From Goodfellowiella coeruleoviolacea (GTDB taxonomy: Bacteria > Actinomycetota > Actinomycetes > Mycobacteriales > Pseudonocardiaceae): a stretch of DNA of 64,000 nt. Both the position numbers and the translations under genes were made by a program. Positions 25,848 to 35,129 of the stretch are shown here, piece by piece; position 1 is the stretch's first letter; every line of letters starts with the position of its first letter. The stretch spans positions 186,001 through 250,000 of the forward strand of contig NZ_JAMTCK010000009.1 in NCBI RefSeq assembly GCF_024171785.1, given 5' to 3'. Under the pieces are notes generated by a model. It was not told the origin of the DNA. It searched no databases and worked only from the letters and a program-made list of their open reading frames with translations.

Positions 25848-28109
25848 CTACCCCGGCCGGGTGGTGCGCGCCGCCCTGGTGTCCCGAACCGCCAGCGCGG
25901 CCAGCACCGCCAGCGCCGAGACCAGGTGCTGCACGTCGAACAGGTGCCCGGCCAGCAGCACCCGGGCCAGCAGCACCACCAGCAACCCGGCCACGCCCAC
26001 CCGCCGGGGCCACCCGGCGGGCAGCGTCCACAGCACGGCCGCGGCCAGCGCCACCGACCCGGCCGAGGAACCCGCGGTGGGCACCGAGGCGAGTTCGGCG
26101 GCGCCGGCCACCCCGGCCAGCGCGGCCAGGTGCGCGCAGAGCACCGTGGGCAGCGTGCCGGCCCAGTCGCCGAGGAAGAACACCACCGGCACGGCGCGGC
26201 TGCCCACCCGCCACTCGGCCAGCGGCAGCACCACCAGCAGCAGCACCAGGTTCGACCACAGCAGCCCCGGTTCGGCCGGCACCAGCGGGGAGGTCACCAG
26301 CACCCACACCCGGCCGGCGGCCAGCGCGTGCCAGCTGACCCCGAAGCGCGCCAGCAGCGCGCCCTGCACCCGGACGTCCAGCGCGGTGACCACCATCAGC
26401 CACAGCTCGACCGCGGCGAAGGCCGCGGTCACCGGGAACCGGCGGAGCAGGGCGACGGCCCGGCCGAGCGGTCCCCTCGGGTCGACCAGCTCACCCACCC
26501 TGGCCACGGCCGAGGCCGCGCGCACCAGGTCGGCCTCGGAGCGGTAGGCCAGGTAGCGCGGCACCCAGCGGGGCGACCACTTGGCCTTGAACGCGCGCAG
26601 CCCGGCGAAGTGGAAGACCCGCTCGCCGTAGTCGTGCAGCAGCCGCAGCGCCCGGTCGGCCACCCCGGTCGGCTCGGCCGTGCCGGACAGCGGTGCCAGT
26701 CCCAGGCTCATGCCGGTGAACCCGGCCGCGCGCAACCGGTCCACCATGCCGACGAACAGCAGGTCCATCGTGCCGTTGACCGAGTCCGGCCGCCGACGCA
26801 TCAGATCGAAGGTGGCCACAGTGGACTGGAACGCGGGCAGGATGTTGGCGAACGCCTGGACGGTGCCGGCCGCGTCGCACACCGCCACCACCCGGGTGTC
26901 CCGCAGGTAGGCCGGATCGAACCGCCCCACGGTGAACCTGCGCTCGCGGTGCCCGCCAGCGGCCAGCCAGCTGTCCGACACCGCGGCCAGCTGCTCCATT
27001 GTGGACTCGTCGATCGGCTGCGCCAGGTCCACCACCCGGTAGCCGGCCCGTTCGCAGCGGCGCAGCGCCGAGCGCAGGCCCTTGCGCGGCCGGCCATCCA
27101 GCGTCCACGTGGTCAGGTCGAGCACGGCCTCCTCGCCGATGGTGAGGAACTTCCACCCGGCCGCGGCCAACTCGACCCGGTCGGCCTCGTCGACCTGGTG
27201 GAAGACGGGCGTCCAGCCGTTGCGGACACACATCCGGTGGAACTCGGCCGCGGCCTGCCGCCGGGAGCCGGGCGCGCCGACCGGCCCGGCCAGCGCGACC
27301 GCGGCGGTGCCCACCACCGCGTACCCGACGAACGCGTCGCCGTCCGCGCTGAACACCCAGTTCTTGTCGGGCAGCAGGTGGAAGTAGGCCAGCGAGTCGG
27401 TGGCCCACGCGTCCAGCAGCCGCCGCACGCGGTCCCGGTCCCGGTGCTGGCCCGGCTCGCCCAGCACGGCCGCGACCAGCCGGCTCAGCCCCACGATGGC
27501 CACCACCAGCGCCGCCACCCGCACCGACCCGACGAACCAGTGGCCGTGGTGGGTGGTGGGCGCGGCCTCGGTGGGCAACAGGAACAGCAGCCGCAGCGCG
27601 TCGCGCACGGCCCACGCCGCCCGGCCGGTCTCGGGCGGCTCCAGGTGCAGCCAGTACAGGCCGACCACGGCATAGCCGAGCACCGCCAGTTCACCGGCCA
27701 CGAGAACGCCGACACCCCGGCGCAGCAGGACCGGGTCGGCCCTGGCCGCGAACAACCGCGCCGCGCCCACCAGCGCCGCCAGCGCCAGCGCGGCCACCAG
27801 CATGCCGACCAGGTCGCCGCCGCGCAGGTGGTGGCCTGGCAGCGACACCCCGGCCGCGACCAGCGCCGCCCACCACGCCGGGCGCCGGCCGTGGCTGAGC
27901 CCCCGGCTCACCAGCACCGCGGTCAGCCCGGCCGCCAGCAGCAGGTACCGCGCCCCACCCACCACGCTCACCGGGTACGCCACCGCGAACAGCCCGGCGC
28001 GCGGCACCGGCCGACCGGCGGCGGCCAGCGCGAGGTCGACCCCGCCGAGCAGCAGCACCAGCCCGGCGACGACCCGGCGGACCCACCCCTCGACCCGGTC
28101 GGTGGACAT
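25848..28109 (-). CDS. DUF2156 lysylphosphatidylglycerol synthase-like protein with membrane domains at both ends
   Basis: The 753-residue protein has about six N-terminal helices (residues 10-230), a cytoplasmic DUF2156/MprF catalytic domain (about 240-545, with DKNWVFSADGDAFVGY and the segment MDLLFVGMVDRLRAAGFTGM) and five or six further helices at the C-terminus that look rhomboid-like (WSNLVLLLVVLPLAEWRVGS, HLFDVQHLVSALAV). MprF-type enzymes transfer an amino acid from tRNA to phosphatidylglycerol, lowering the surface charge. The start at 28109 is fixed by a TGATG overlap with the stop of the flippase-like gene upstream. The C-terminal helices lack an obvious Ser-His catalytic pair, so I do not claim protease activity. 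Confidence 0.82.
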   Translation of the reverse strand: MSTDRVEGWVRRVVAGLVLLLGGVDLALAAAGRPVPRAGLFAVAYPVSVVGGARYLLLAAGLTAVLVSRGLSHGRRPAWWAALVAAGVSLPGHHLRGGDLVGMLVAALALAALVGAARLFAARADPVLLRRGVGVLVAGELAVLGYAVVGLYWLHLEPPETGRAAWAVRDALRLLFLLPTEAAPTTHHGHWFVGSVRVAALVVAIVGLSRLVAAVLGEPGQHRDRDRVRRLLDAWATDSLAYFHLLPDKNWVFSADGDAFVGYAVVGTAAVALAGPVGAPGSRRQAAAEFHRMCVRNGWTPVFHQVDEADRVELAAAGWKFLTIGEEAVLDLTTWTLDGRPRKGLRSALRRCERAGYRVVDLAQPIDESTMEQLAAVSDSWLAAGGHRERRFTVGRFDPAYLRDTRVVAVCDAAGTVQAFANILPAFQSTVATFDLMRRRPDSVNGTMDLLFVGMVDRLRAAGFTGMSLGLAPLSGTAEPTGVADRALRLLHDYGERVFHFAGLRAFKAKWSPRWVPRYLAYRSEADLVRAASAVARVGELVDPRGPLGRAVALLRRFPVTAAFAAVELWLMVVTALDVRVQGALLARFGVSWHALAAGRVWVLVTSPLVPAEPGLLWSNLVLLLVVLPLAEWRVGSRAVPVVFFLGDWAGTLPTVLCAHLAALAGVAGAAELASVPTAGSSAGSVALAAAVLWTLPAGWPRRVGVAGLLVVLLARVLLAGHLFDVQHLVSALAVLAALAVRDTRAARTTRPG

Positions 28110-29146
28110 CAGCGCCGCGCGCGCTGCCGGTCCGATCCGGACACCCGGCCCCACCGCCTGGCCAGCAGCCAGGACAGGACCAGTCCGACGAGCACCGGCA
28201 GCCAGTACTCGTAGACCCGGAACACGATGACCGCGGCGGCGGACACGCCCACCGGCACGCCGAACGACGCCACCACCGCGACCGCGCCCACCTCCACGAA
28301 GCCCAGCCCACCCGGCAGGAACCCGAGAATCCCGAACACCGCCGAGATGCTGTACGCGACCAGCGCCACCACCGGCCGGTCACCGCCGCCCACCGCGGCC
28401 AGCGACGCCCACAGCATGGCCGCGCCGAACACGTCGATGCCCAGGGCGAACCCCAGGGCCGGCACCGCGTCCCGGTAGTCCCGGCGCAGCAACTGCATGG
28501 CCTCGAACAGCTCGTCGGCCGCGGTGGTGTCGTGCGTGCGCGCCGGCCGCCGCAACAGCCGGTCCACCACCCGGGCCGGCAGCGTCCACAACCGCTCCAC
28601 CAGCTCCCGGCTGCGCGCCGCCGCCACCAGCGCGGCCACCCGCAGCGCCGTGGTCACCAGGAACACCACGACCGCGGCCACCTCGACCTTGGTGATCCGC
28701 GCGTCCGCCACGACCACCGCGGTGCTGGCGAGCAGCACCACCACGAAGGCCACCTCCTGCATGAGGGTGGCCACCAGGTAGGCCCCGGTCACCCCACCGG
28801 TGGTCAGCCGCCGCCGCCTGGCGTCGGCCGCGAACACCGCCAGCCCGGCCAACCCGCCCGACTTGACCACCAGGTTCAGCGCCACCGCCGCCAGCGTCAC
28901 CGGGGTGAGCGTCAACACCTCGTGGTACCCACCGACCCCGGTCACCCGCCGACACGCCAGGTGCGTCAGCAGCCAGCTCGCCCACCACAGCACCAGCAGC
29001 ACGCCGCCGGCCAGCAACCAGTCGCGCCGCGCCTGCCCCAGCGCCCGCCACGTCGCCGGCAACTCGGCCCGGCCGAGCCACACCACGACCGCGAGCACGA
29101 CCACCACCGCGACCCCGGCCGCGACCCGCACCCACCGGCCGCCCAT
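28109..29146 (-). CDS. Flippase-like membrane protein (LPG synthase TM region, UPF0104)
   Basis: This 345-residue protein is almost entirely hydrophobic, with about eight helices. It matches the flippase half of MprF (lysylphosphatidylglycerol synthase transmembrane region), including the motifs KSGGLAGLAVF and GFLPGGLGFVEVGAVAV. That half moves aminoacylated phospholipids to the outer leaflet. I chose the ATG at 29146 because GGGTGGGGGC precedes it. The stop overlaps the start of the DUF2156 gene as TGATG. Together the two genes encode a split MprF, probably giving resistance to cationic peptides. Confidence 0.83.
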   Translation of the reverse strand: MGGRWVRVAAGVAVVVVLAVVVWLGRAELPATWRALGQARRDWLLAGGVLLVLWWASWLLTHLACRRVTGVGGYHEVLTLTPVTLAAVALNLVVKSGGLAGLAVFAADARRRRLTTGGVTGAYLVATLMQEVAFVVVLLASTAVVVADARITKVEVAAVVVFLVTTALRVAALVAAARSRELVERLWTLPARVVDRLLRRPARTHDTTAADELFEAMQLLRRDYRDAVPALGFALGIDVFGAAMLWASLAAVGGGDRPVVALVAYSISAVFGILGFLPGGLGFVEVGAVAVVASFGVPVGVSAAAVIVFRVYEYWLPVLVGLVLSWLLARRWGRVSGSDRQRARR

Positions 29147-29294
29147 GCCCCCACCCTGCCAGCGCCACCCCACCCCCGCACCGCGACCCGACCACCGTGC
29201 CTCCAACGGGTACCCGCCCGGCGGGACGGCACAGCCGGGGCCCGGCCGGATTTTCGGCGACGGGCACCGGTCGGGCTGGGATGTGATCACAGGC

Positions 29295-29339
29295 TTGACG
29301 GCAGGGGGATAACCGTTAGACCCTATGGCTAACCGTTAT
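29295..29339 (+). promoter_or_regulatory. Promoter and dyad operator of the PadR-ABC operon
   Basis: TTGACG at 29295-29300 is a good -35 element, with TAGACC at 29317-29322 as the best, weak, -10. Over and after it lie ATAACCGTTAG (29309-29319) and CTAACCGTTAT (29329-29339), two arms of a dyad with one mismatch that can also be read as direct repeats of TAACCGTTA 20 bases apart. The site ends 13 bases before the PadR start, the position expected for autorepression. Confidence 0.65.
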
Positions 29340-29352
29340 ATAGGGAGGGTCG

Positions 29353-29880
29353 GTGCAGCAGGAAGTGGTGCTGGCGATGCTGGCGAAGGAGCCGTCGTAC
29401 GGTTACCAGCTGCGCGCGCGGTTGCGCGACGCGCTCGGCCCACTCGGTGATGCGATGAACGCTGGGCAGATCTACGTGACGCTGACCCGGCTGGAGAAGG
29501 CCGGTCTGTTGGCGGCCGAGAAGTCCGCCGACGGTGCCGACCGGTCGGATCGCAAGGTGTACGCACTCACCCCGAAGGGGCAGCAACGCGTCGCCGAGTG
29601 GATCGCCGAGGTGAGTTGGCCCCGGCCCGATCTCGCGGAGTTCCACCTCAAGCTGATCGCTGCCGCGTCGGCCGGGCTGGCCGATCCGATCGCCGTCGTC
29701 GACACCCAGCGGCGGGAGCTGCTGCGCCGGCTGCGTGACGCCCAGCGGGCCGCCTTGGCCGAGCCTGAGCACTCGAAGGCGGCGTTGTTGTTGGAAGGCG
29801 TTGTGCTCCGGCTTCAGGCGGACCTGCGCTGGCTCGAGGCATGTGAGAAGAACTGGACCCACCGAAGGAGTGGATCGTGA
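29353..29880 (+). CDS. PadR family transcriptional regulator
   Basis: The 175-residue protein has the PadR winged helix (about residues 1-75: VLAMLAKEPSYGYQLRARL, YVTLTRLEKAGLL, RKVYALTPKGQQRV) and a C-terminal Vir-type helical dimerisation domain with conserved EFHLKL. PadR proteins repress genes for transporters or detoxification until a ligand binds. The start GTG is preceded by GGGAGGGTCG. The stop overlaps the ABC ATPase start by four bases (GTGA), so it sits in one operon with the ABC system and is its likely repressor. Confidence 0.9.
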   Translation: MQQEVVLAMLAKEPSYGYQLRARLRDALGPLGDAMNAGQIYVTLTRLEKAGLLAAEKSADGADRSDRKVYALTPKGQQRVAEWIAEVSWPRPDLAEFHLKLIAAASAGLADPIAVVDTQRRELLRRLRDAQRAALAEPEHSKAALLLEGVVLRLQADLRWLEACEKNWTHRRSGS

Positions 29881-30623
29881 GCGAGGCCACTGACACACCC
29901 GTGCTACGAGCCCGTGCGTTGCGGAAGGAGTACGGCAAGGGGGAAGGACTGGTGCGTGCCGTCGACGGGGTCGATCTCGACGTCAGCGCGGGGGAGACGG
30001 TGGCGATCATGGGCCCCAGCGGCTGTGGGAAGTCCACCCTGCTGCACCTGCTCGGCGGGTTGGACCGGCCCTCGGGTGGCGAGGTGCTGCTGAACGGCCG
30101 CCGCGTCGACAACCTGAGCGAGAAGGCACTGTCGCGGATGCGGCGCGCTGACATCAGCTACGTCTTCCAGTCCTTTCACCTGATGGAGGAACTCACCGCC
30201 GTGGAGAACGTCGAACTGTCGGCGTTGATGGCCGGGCACTCGCCGCGGGCCGCCCGGCGGCGTGCGGAAGAGCTGCTGGATCAGCTCGGGCTCGCGGGCC
30301 GGTCCCGCTTCCTGCCCTCCGCGCTGTCCGGCGGTCAGCGGCAGCGGGTCGCGGTGGCCCGGGCGTTGAGCAACCAACCGCTGGTCGTGCTCGCCGACGA
30401 ACCCACCGGAAACCTGGACAGCGCCGCCACCCTGGACGTTCTCCAGCTCTTCAACGAACTGCACGAGTACGGGCAGACACTGGTCATCGTCACCCACGAC
30501 GCGCGGATCGCGGCCACCGCGGACCGGATGTTCTCCATGCGCGACGGCACGTTCGTGGACGAGACCCGGCTGACCGGAGGCACCACCGGGAAGCTCGGCG
30601 CACTCGTCGGACTGGGGGACTGA
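29877..30623 (+). CDS. ABC transporter ATP-binding protein (MacB/LolD family)
   Basis: This 248-residue ATPase has Walker A GPSGCGKS at 46-53, signature LSGGQRQRVA at about 143, Walker B VVLADEPTG at about 166, and the conserved histidine loop VTHDARI. It belongs to the MacB/FtsE-like group that works with FtsX-type permeases by mechanotransmission rather than by a conventional channel. The permease follows after 5 bases. Its GTG overlaps the PadR stop and has GAAGGAGTGGATC before it. Substrate unknown; lipoprotein, peptide or drug efflux are typical. Confidence 0.92.
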   Translation: MSEATDTPVLRARALRKEYGKGEGLVRAVDGVDLDVSAGETVAIMGPSGCGKSTLLHLLGGLDRPSGGEVLLNGRRVDNLSEKALSRMRRADISYVFQSFHLMEELTAVENVELSALMAGHSPRAARRRAEELLDQLGLAGRSRFLPSALSGGQRQRVAVARALSNQPLVVLADEPTGNLDSAATLDVLQLFNELHEYGQTLVIVTHDARIAATADRMFSMRDGTFVDETRLTGGTTGKLGALVGLGD

Positions 30624-30628
30624 CCGGC

Positions 30629-32455
30629 ATGGGCCGCATCCTCCTCGTGATCCGGCTGGCGCTGCGTGACTTCCGGCGGCGCCGCACCGAGGCCGCGCTT
30701 CTGCTGATCGCCATCCTGGCGGCCACCACGACGCTGACGCTCGGACTGGTTCTCCGTGACGCCGCCAGCGACCCGTACGAGAGCACCCGAGCGGCGACCT
30801 CGGGACCCGACGTGGTCGCCAGCGTCGGCCGCTCCACCGACCTCGCCGCCCTCGAGAAACTGGCCTCCGCGGCTGGCGTCACCGAGCACAGTGGGCCGTA
30901 CCCCGTCATCGGCGGGAAGCTCGAGGTGTCCGGCCGGACGTCGGACGTGCAGGTCGAGGGGCGGGACGCGACGGTCGCGGTGGTCGACCAGCCGGAGGTG
31001 ACGCAGGGCAGCTGGGTCAGCGACGGCGGCGCGGTGCTCGAAGCCGCCTTCGCCAACTCGCTCGGCGCGAGCGTCGGCGACCCGGTGACGCTGGGCGGCC
31101 GGTCCTTCGAGGTCGTCGGACTCGCGGTCACCGCTGCCATGCCGCCCTACCCGGGCGCGTCCTGCATCGTCGCCGGCGGGTGCGTCAACGGCGCCATTCC
31201 GGAGGACCAGAACCTGCCGCAAGCGTTGTTGCACAACCCTGGACTGGTCTGGCTCACCCAGGCGGACGTGCGGAGTCTCGCCGCGGCACAGGCCCCGATC
31301 TCCTATGTGCTGAACCTGAAGCTGGCCGACCCGGAGGGCGCTCAGGCGTTCGTGGACGCGACCGCCGGCGGTCACAGCGGTGCCATTCGCATGCAGACCT
31401 GGCAGAGCATCCTCGCCGCGGCGACGGAACTGGCCCGGGACTCCCAGATCCTGCTGTTGATCGGCGCCTGGCTGCTCGGGTTGCTCGCCGTGGCCAGCCT
31501 TTCGGTGCTGGTCGGTGGCCGGATGGCCGATCAGACCCGACGCGTCGGGCTGCTCAAGGCGGTCGGCGGCACACCGGGGCTGGTCGCCGCCGTGCTGCTC
31601 GCGGAGTACCTCCTGGTGGCCCTGGTCGCGGCGGCGGCCGGGTTGGTGATCGGGGCACTGGCCGCTCCGTTGCTCACCGAGTCGAGCGCGGGTCTTGTTG
31701 GCAGCGCGGGGACGGCGTCGTTGACCGTGTCCACGGTCGGCGTGGTGACCGCGGTGGCCCTTGGCGTCGCGGTGGTGGCGACCGCTGTTCCGGCCGTGCG
31801 CGGCGCGCGCACCAGCACCGTCAGCGCGTTGGCCGACGCGGCACGCCCACCCCGCCGCACCGGGTGGCTGATCGCTCTCTCGACGCGCCTACCAGTCCCG
31901 CTGCTGCTCGCCCTGCGGGTCGCCGCCCGCCGGCCGCGACGGGTCGTGCTGGGCATGGCCAGCATCGCGGTCACGGTCAGCGGGATCTACGTCCTCATGG
32001 TGCTCAACACCTTCCTCGGCAACCAGCCGGGCACCGGCGCCTACAGCGACGCCCAGGTGACCGTGCTGCGTCACGTGCTCGGAGTCTGGACGGTCATCCT
32101 GCTCTTGCTGGCGGCGGTCAACGCCATCGTCATCACCTGGGCCACCGTGCTCGACAACCGGCACGCGTCGGCGCTGGCACGCGCCCTCGGCGCGACCCCG
32201 CGGGAGGTGTCCGTCGCCCTGGCGACCGCGCAGGTGCTGCCCGCGCTCGTCGGCGCCGTCCTGGGTGTCTTCCCGGGAGGCTTCCTGCTGTTCGCCGCCA
32301 TCAACGGGATCACCGGCGGCGACAGCGACAAGACCACGCTTCCCGTGCCGTGGCAGTTGATCACCCTCATGCTGGTCACGGTGCTGGCGGTGGCGGGACT
32401 CACCGCTGTTCCCGCCCACCTCGGCGGCCGCCGTCCCGTGACCGACGTCCTCTGA
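30629..32455 (+). CDS. ABC transporter permease, FtsX-like
   Basis: The 608-residue protein has an N-terminal transmembrane helix (about residues 20-40), an outside MacB-type periplasmic core domain (about 45-265), three helices of a first FtsX domain (about 270-400), and then a second FtsX unit whose outside domain is reduced to a short loop (LNTFLGNQPGTGAYSD) followed by three helices. This two-module layout is common for actinobacterial permeases of this family, although the second outside domain is unusually small. It should form the membrane part of the exporter with the ATPase encoded immediately upstream. Confidence 0.9.
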   Translation: MGRILLVIRLALRDFRRRRTEAALLLIAILAATTTLTLGLVLRDAASDPYESTRAATSGPDVVASVGRSTDLAALEKLASAAGVTEHSGPYPVIGGKLEVSGRTSDVQVEGRDATVAVVDQPEVTQGSWVSDGGAVLEAAFANSLGASVGDPVTLGGRSFEVVGLAVTAAMPPYPGASCIVAGGCVNGAIPEDQNLPQALLHNPGLVWLTQADVRSLAAAQAPISYVLNLKLADPEGAQAFVDATAGGHSGAIRMQTWQSILAAATELARDSQILLLIGAWLLGLLAVASLSVLVGGRMADQTRRVGLLKAVGGTPGLVAAVLLAEYLLVALVAAAAGLVIGALAAPLLTESSAGLVGSAGTASLTVSTVGVVTAVALGVAVVATAVPAVRGARTSTVSALADAARPPRRTGWLIALSTRLPVPLLLALRVAARRPRRVVLGMASIAVTVSGIYVLMVLNTFLGNQPGTGAYSDAQVTVLRHVLGVWTVILLLLAAVNAIVITWATVLDNRHASALARALGATPREVSVALATAQVLPALVGAVLGVFPGGFLLFAAINGITGGDSDKTTLPVPWQLITLMLVTVLAVAGLTAVPAHLGGRRPVTDVL

Positions 32456-32729
32456 GCGAAACCGCTGTCTCACCGCGTCCGCGCTGGTGGGCGAGCCGGC
32501 CAACGCAGTGGGCTGGGCGGCCACCCACTGCTTGGGCGGCGCCGGTCAGCGACCCCGGGAAGCGCATGCGTAGTGCACGGACATCGTGTGCGATGTGGTT
32601 CGGCCGAGTGCCTGGCGCACGCCGCGGCCCACCACGCGCGGACGGCGTGAGGTACGCCACTGTCACACCCCGTCGGGGCGCCTCGTCAACCAGCCGACAC
32701 CGCATCGACGCACGGCGGAAGGTGAGGCA

Positions 32730-33896
32730 ATGGCCAGGGAGATCACGGTTGTGGGCGGCGGCATCGCCGGATTGGTCGCGGCGATCACGTGTGCTGAGGC
32801 GGGTGCCCGCGTCACCCTGCACGAGGCGCACGCCAGCCTGGGCGGCAGGGCGCGCGCGACGCAGCCCCCGTACGTGGCCCACGAGGGCGCCCACGTCCTG
32901 TACCAGGACGGTCCACATTGGACGTGGTTGGCGGAGCGCGGGCTGATCGGTCCGCTGGGCTGGCCGGCGGGCAGCGCGCTGGCCAGGGTCGGGTTCCGCC
33001 GGGACGGCCGGCGGAGGCTGCGCCCGCCGGCCGGATTCCTCCGGATGGTGTTGGACGTGGGCCGGACCGCACCGGTCGACCAGGACTTCCACACCTGGGC
33101 CGCGCACCGCTACGGCGAGGTCGCCGCCCGCGCCGCGGCCAGCGCCATCGGGGTGGCCACCTACGACGCGGACACCGGACGGCTGTCCGCCGCCTTCGTC
33201 TGGGACATCTTCCGCCGGGTGTTCGCGCCCAAACCACCCGCGGTGCGCTGGCTGGTCGGCGGTTGGCAGGCCCTGGTCGACCGGATGGCCGCCAGGGCCA
33301 GGGAACTGGGCGTGCGCGTGGAACTGTGCTCGCGCGTCACCGACCTGCCCGACCAGCCCACGATCGTGGCCACCGAACTGGCCGCGGCCCGCGCGCTGCT
33401 CGGCGACGAGTCGCTGCGCTGGGAGAGCGGGCACTGCGTGCTGCTCGACCTGGCCGTGCGAACCAGCCGGCGGGACCGGTTCATCCTGTTCGACCTGGAC
33501 GAGGGCGGGTTCCACGAGTGTTACTCCACACAGGACCCGACGGTCGCGCCGCAGGGCGAGTCACTGTTCCAACTGGACATGCCGGTGCGCGCCGGGGAGC
33601 GGCTGGCCGACGCCAGGCAACGTCTGGAGCGGTTCGCCGACCTGGCCGTGCCGGGCTGGCGGGAGCGCACCACCTGGCAGCGCACGGCAGCCGCCAAGGG
33701 CCGGACCGGCGCGCTGGACCTGCCCGGGCGCACCTGGCGGGACCGGCCGGCCATCGAGCGCGGCGGTGACGTGTTCCTGGCCGGTGACATGGTGGCCGCG
33801 CCGGGCATGCGCGGTGAGATCTCGATCAACAGCGGGGTGCTCGCGGCCAGGGCCGCGTTGCGGGTGGTGGGACTCGACCACACCGCGCCGCGGTGA
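32730..33896 (+). CDS. FAD-dependent amine oxidase / phytoene desaturase-like oxidoreductase
   Basis: The 388-residue protein starts with the FAD-binding motif VVGGGIAGLVAAI followed by an acidic residue at the end of the second strand (LHEAH) and GGRARA, the hallmark of the amine oxidase/phytoene desaturase family. The C-terminal FAD contact appears as VFLAGDMVAAPGMRGE. The ATG follows GGAAGGTGAGGCA. The family oxidises amines, carotenoid precursors or protoporphyrinogen; no carotenoid genes are nearby and the substrate cannot be told. It is a single gene followed by an epimerase gene 117 bases later. Confidence 0.83.
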   Translation: MAREITVVGGGIAGLVAAITCAEAGARVTLHEAHASLGGRARATQPPYVAHEGAHVLYQDGPHWTWLAERGLIGPLGWPAGSALARVGFRRDGRRRLRPPAGFLRMVLDVGRTAPVDQDFHTWAAHRYGEVAARAAASAIGVATYDADTGRLSAAFVWDIFRRVFAPKPPAVRWLVGGWQALVDRMAARARELGVRVELCSRVTDLPDQPTIVATELAAARALLGDESLRWESGHCVLLDLAVRTSRRDRFILFDLDEGGFHECYSTQDPTVAPQGESLFQLDMPVRAGERLADARQRLERFADLAVPGWRERTTWQRTAAAKGRTGALDLPGRTWRDRPAIERGGDVFLAGDMVAAPGMRGEISINSGVLAARAALRVVGLDHTAPR

Positions 33897-34013
33897 ACAC
33901 CCGCCGGTCGCGCCCGAGCTGCGGCCGGCCAGGAGCGGGCAAACCCTGACGGTTCGGTGACGTCGCGGCCGGGACGTCACCGGTGCCGTGGATCGGTGCC
34001 TAGCGTGGCTGGC

Positions 34014-35102
34014 ATGCGAGTACTGGTTACCGGAGCGGCCGGGTTCATCGGTTCCCACGTCACCGACGCACTGGCTGCGGCCGGCCACGACGTGGTGGCG
34101 CTGGACTTCCTGCTGCCACAGGCACACGGCGCGGCCGGCCCGCCGGCGTGGGCCGAGGACCACGGCCTGGTGGTGGGCGACGTGCGTGACGCGGACCTGC
34201 TGGCCCGGCTGCTGCGCGGCGTTGACGTGGTGTGCCACCAGGCCGCCATGGTGGGGCACGGGGTCGCGCCCTCGGACGCGCCGGACTACGCCGCGCACAA
34301 CGACCTGGGCACGGCCGTGCTGCTGGCCGCCATGCACGCCGCCGGCGTGTCCCGACTGGTGCTCGCCTCGTCCATGGTGGTCTACGGCGAGGGCCGGTAC
34401 GCCTGCTTCGACCACGGCGTGGTGCGCCCGGGGCCGCGCCGTGCGGTGGACATCGCCGCCGGCCACTTCGAGCCGCCCTGCCCGCACTGCGGGGCGGCGC
34501 TGGAGTCACACCTGGTTCCCGAGGACGCGCCGCTGGACCCGCGCAGCACCTACGCGGCCAGCAAGCTCGCCCAGGAGCACTACGCGGCGGCGTGGGCCAG
34601 GCAGACCGGCGGCAGCGGCTGGGCGTTGCGCTACCACAACGTGTACGGGCCGCGCATGCCCAGGGACACGCCCTATGCCGGGGTGGCGTCGCTGTTCCGC
34701 TCGGCGCTGGAGCGCGGCCAGGCGCCCCGGGTGTTCGAGGACGGCCGGCAGCGGCGGGACTTCGTGCACGTCACCGATGTGGCCGCGGCCAACGTGCTGG
34801 CGGTGGCCGCGACCGCGCCGAGCCACACCCTGGAGGCGGTCAACGTGTGCTCCGGGGTGTCGCACACCGTGGGGGAACTCGCCGACGAGCTGGCGCGGGC
34901 CTGCGGCGGGCCGCGCCCCCGGGTGGTGGGCGGGGCCCAGCCGGGCGACGTGCGGCACGTGGTGGCCGATCCGGCCAAGGCCGGCCGCCTGCTCGGGTTC
35001 ACCGCGCGCGTCGGGTTCGCCGAGGGTGTCACGGCGTTCGCCACCGACCCGCTGCGCGCGCCCGCCAGCGTCGGCGTGACCGGGGCCGCCGGTGGTGGGT
35101 GA
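34014..35102 (+). CDS. NAD-dependent sugar epimerase (dTDP-L-rhamnose 4-epimerase-like) with Zn-ribbon-like insert
   Basis: The 362-residue extended SDR has the NAD motif GAAGFIGS at 7-14 and the catalytic Tyr180-x3-Lys184. Between the catalytic Ser/Thr region (about 120) and the Tyr lies an insert with Cys131, His134, Cys156 and Cys159 (the latter two as CPHC), which looks like a small metal site. I recall the same insert in dTDP-L-rhamnose 4-epimerases, so that is the best guess; other nucleotide-sugar epimerases are possible. It starts at the first ATG after a weak ribosome site and ends 27 bases before a DUF1697 gene. Confidence 0.85.
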   Translation: MRVLVTGAAGFIGSHVTDALAAAGHDVVALDFLLPQAHGAAGPPAWAEDHGLVVGDVRDADLLARLLRGVDVVCHQAAMVGHGVAPSDAPDYAAHNDLGTAVLLAAMHAAGVSRLVLASSMVVYGEGRYACFDHGVVRPGPRRAVDIAAGHFEPPCPHCGAALESHLVPEDAPLDPRSTYAASKLAQEHYAAAWARQTGGSGWALRYHNVYGPRMPRDTPYAGVASLFRSALERGQAPRVFEDGRQRRDFVHVTDVAAANVLAVAATAPSHTLEAVNVCSGVSHTVGELADELARACGGPRPRVVGGAQPGDVRHVVADPAKAGRLLGFTARVGFAEGVTAFATDPLRAPASVGVTGAAGGG

Positions 35103-35129
35103 TACTGGCGGGGAACGGAAGGAACCAGC

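Noticed and set aside
25848-28109. Rhomboid protease activity for the C-terminal helices of the DUF2156 protein
   Set aside because: I see no GxSx and His pair in the right helices; only the general hydrophobic layout is similar.
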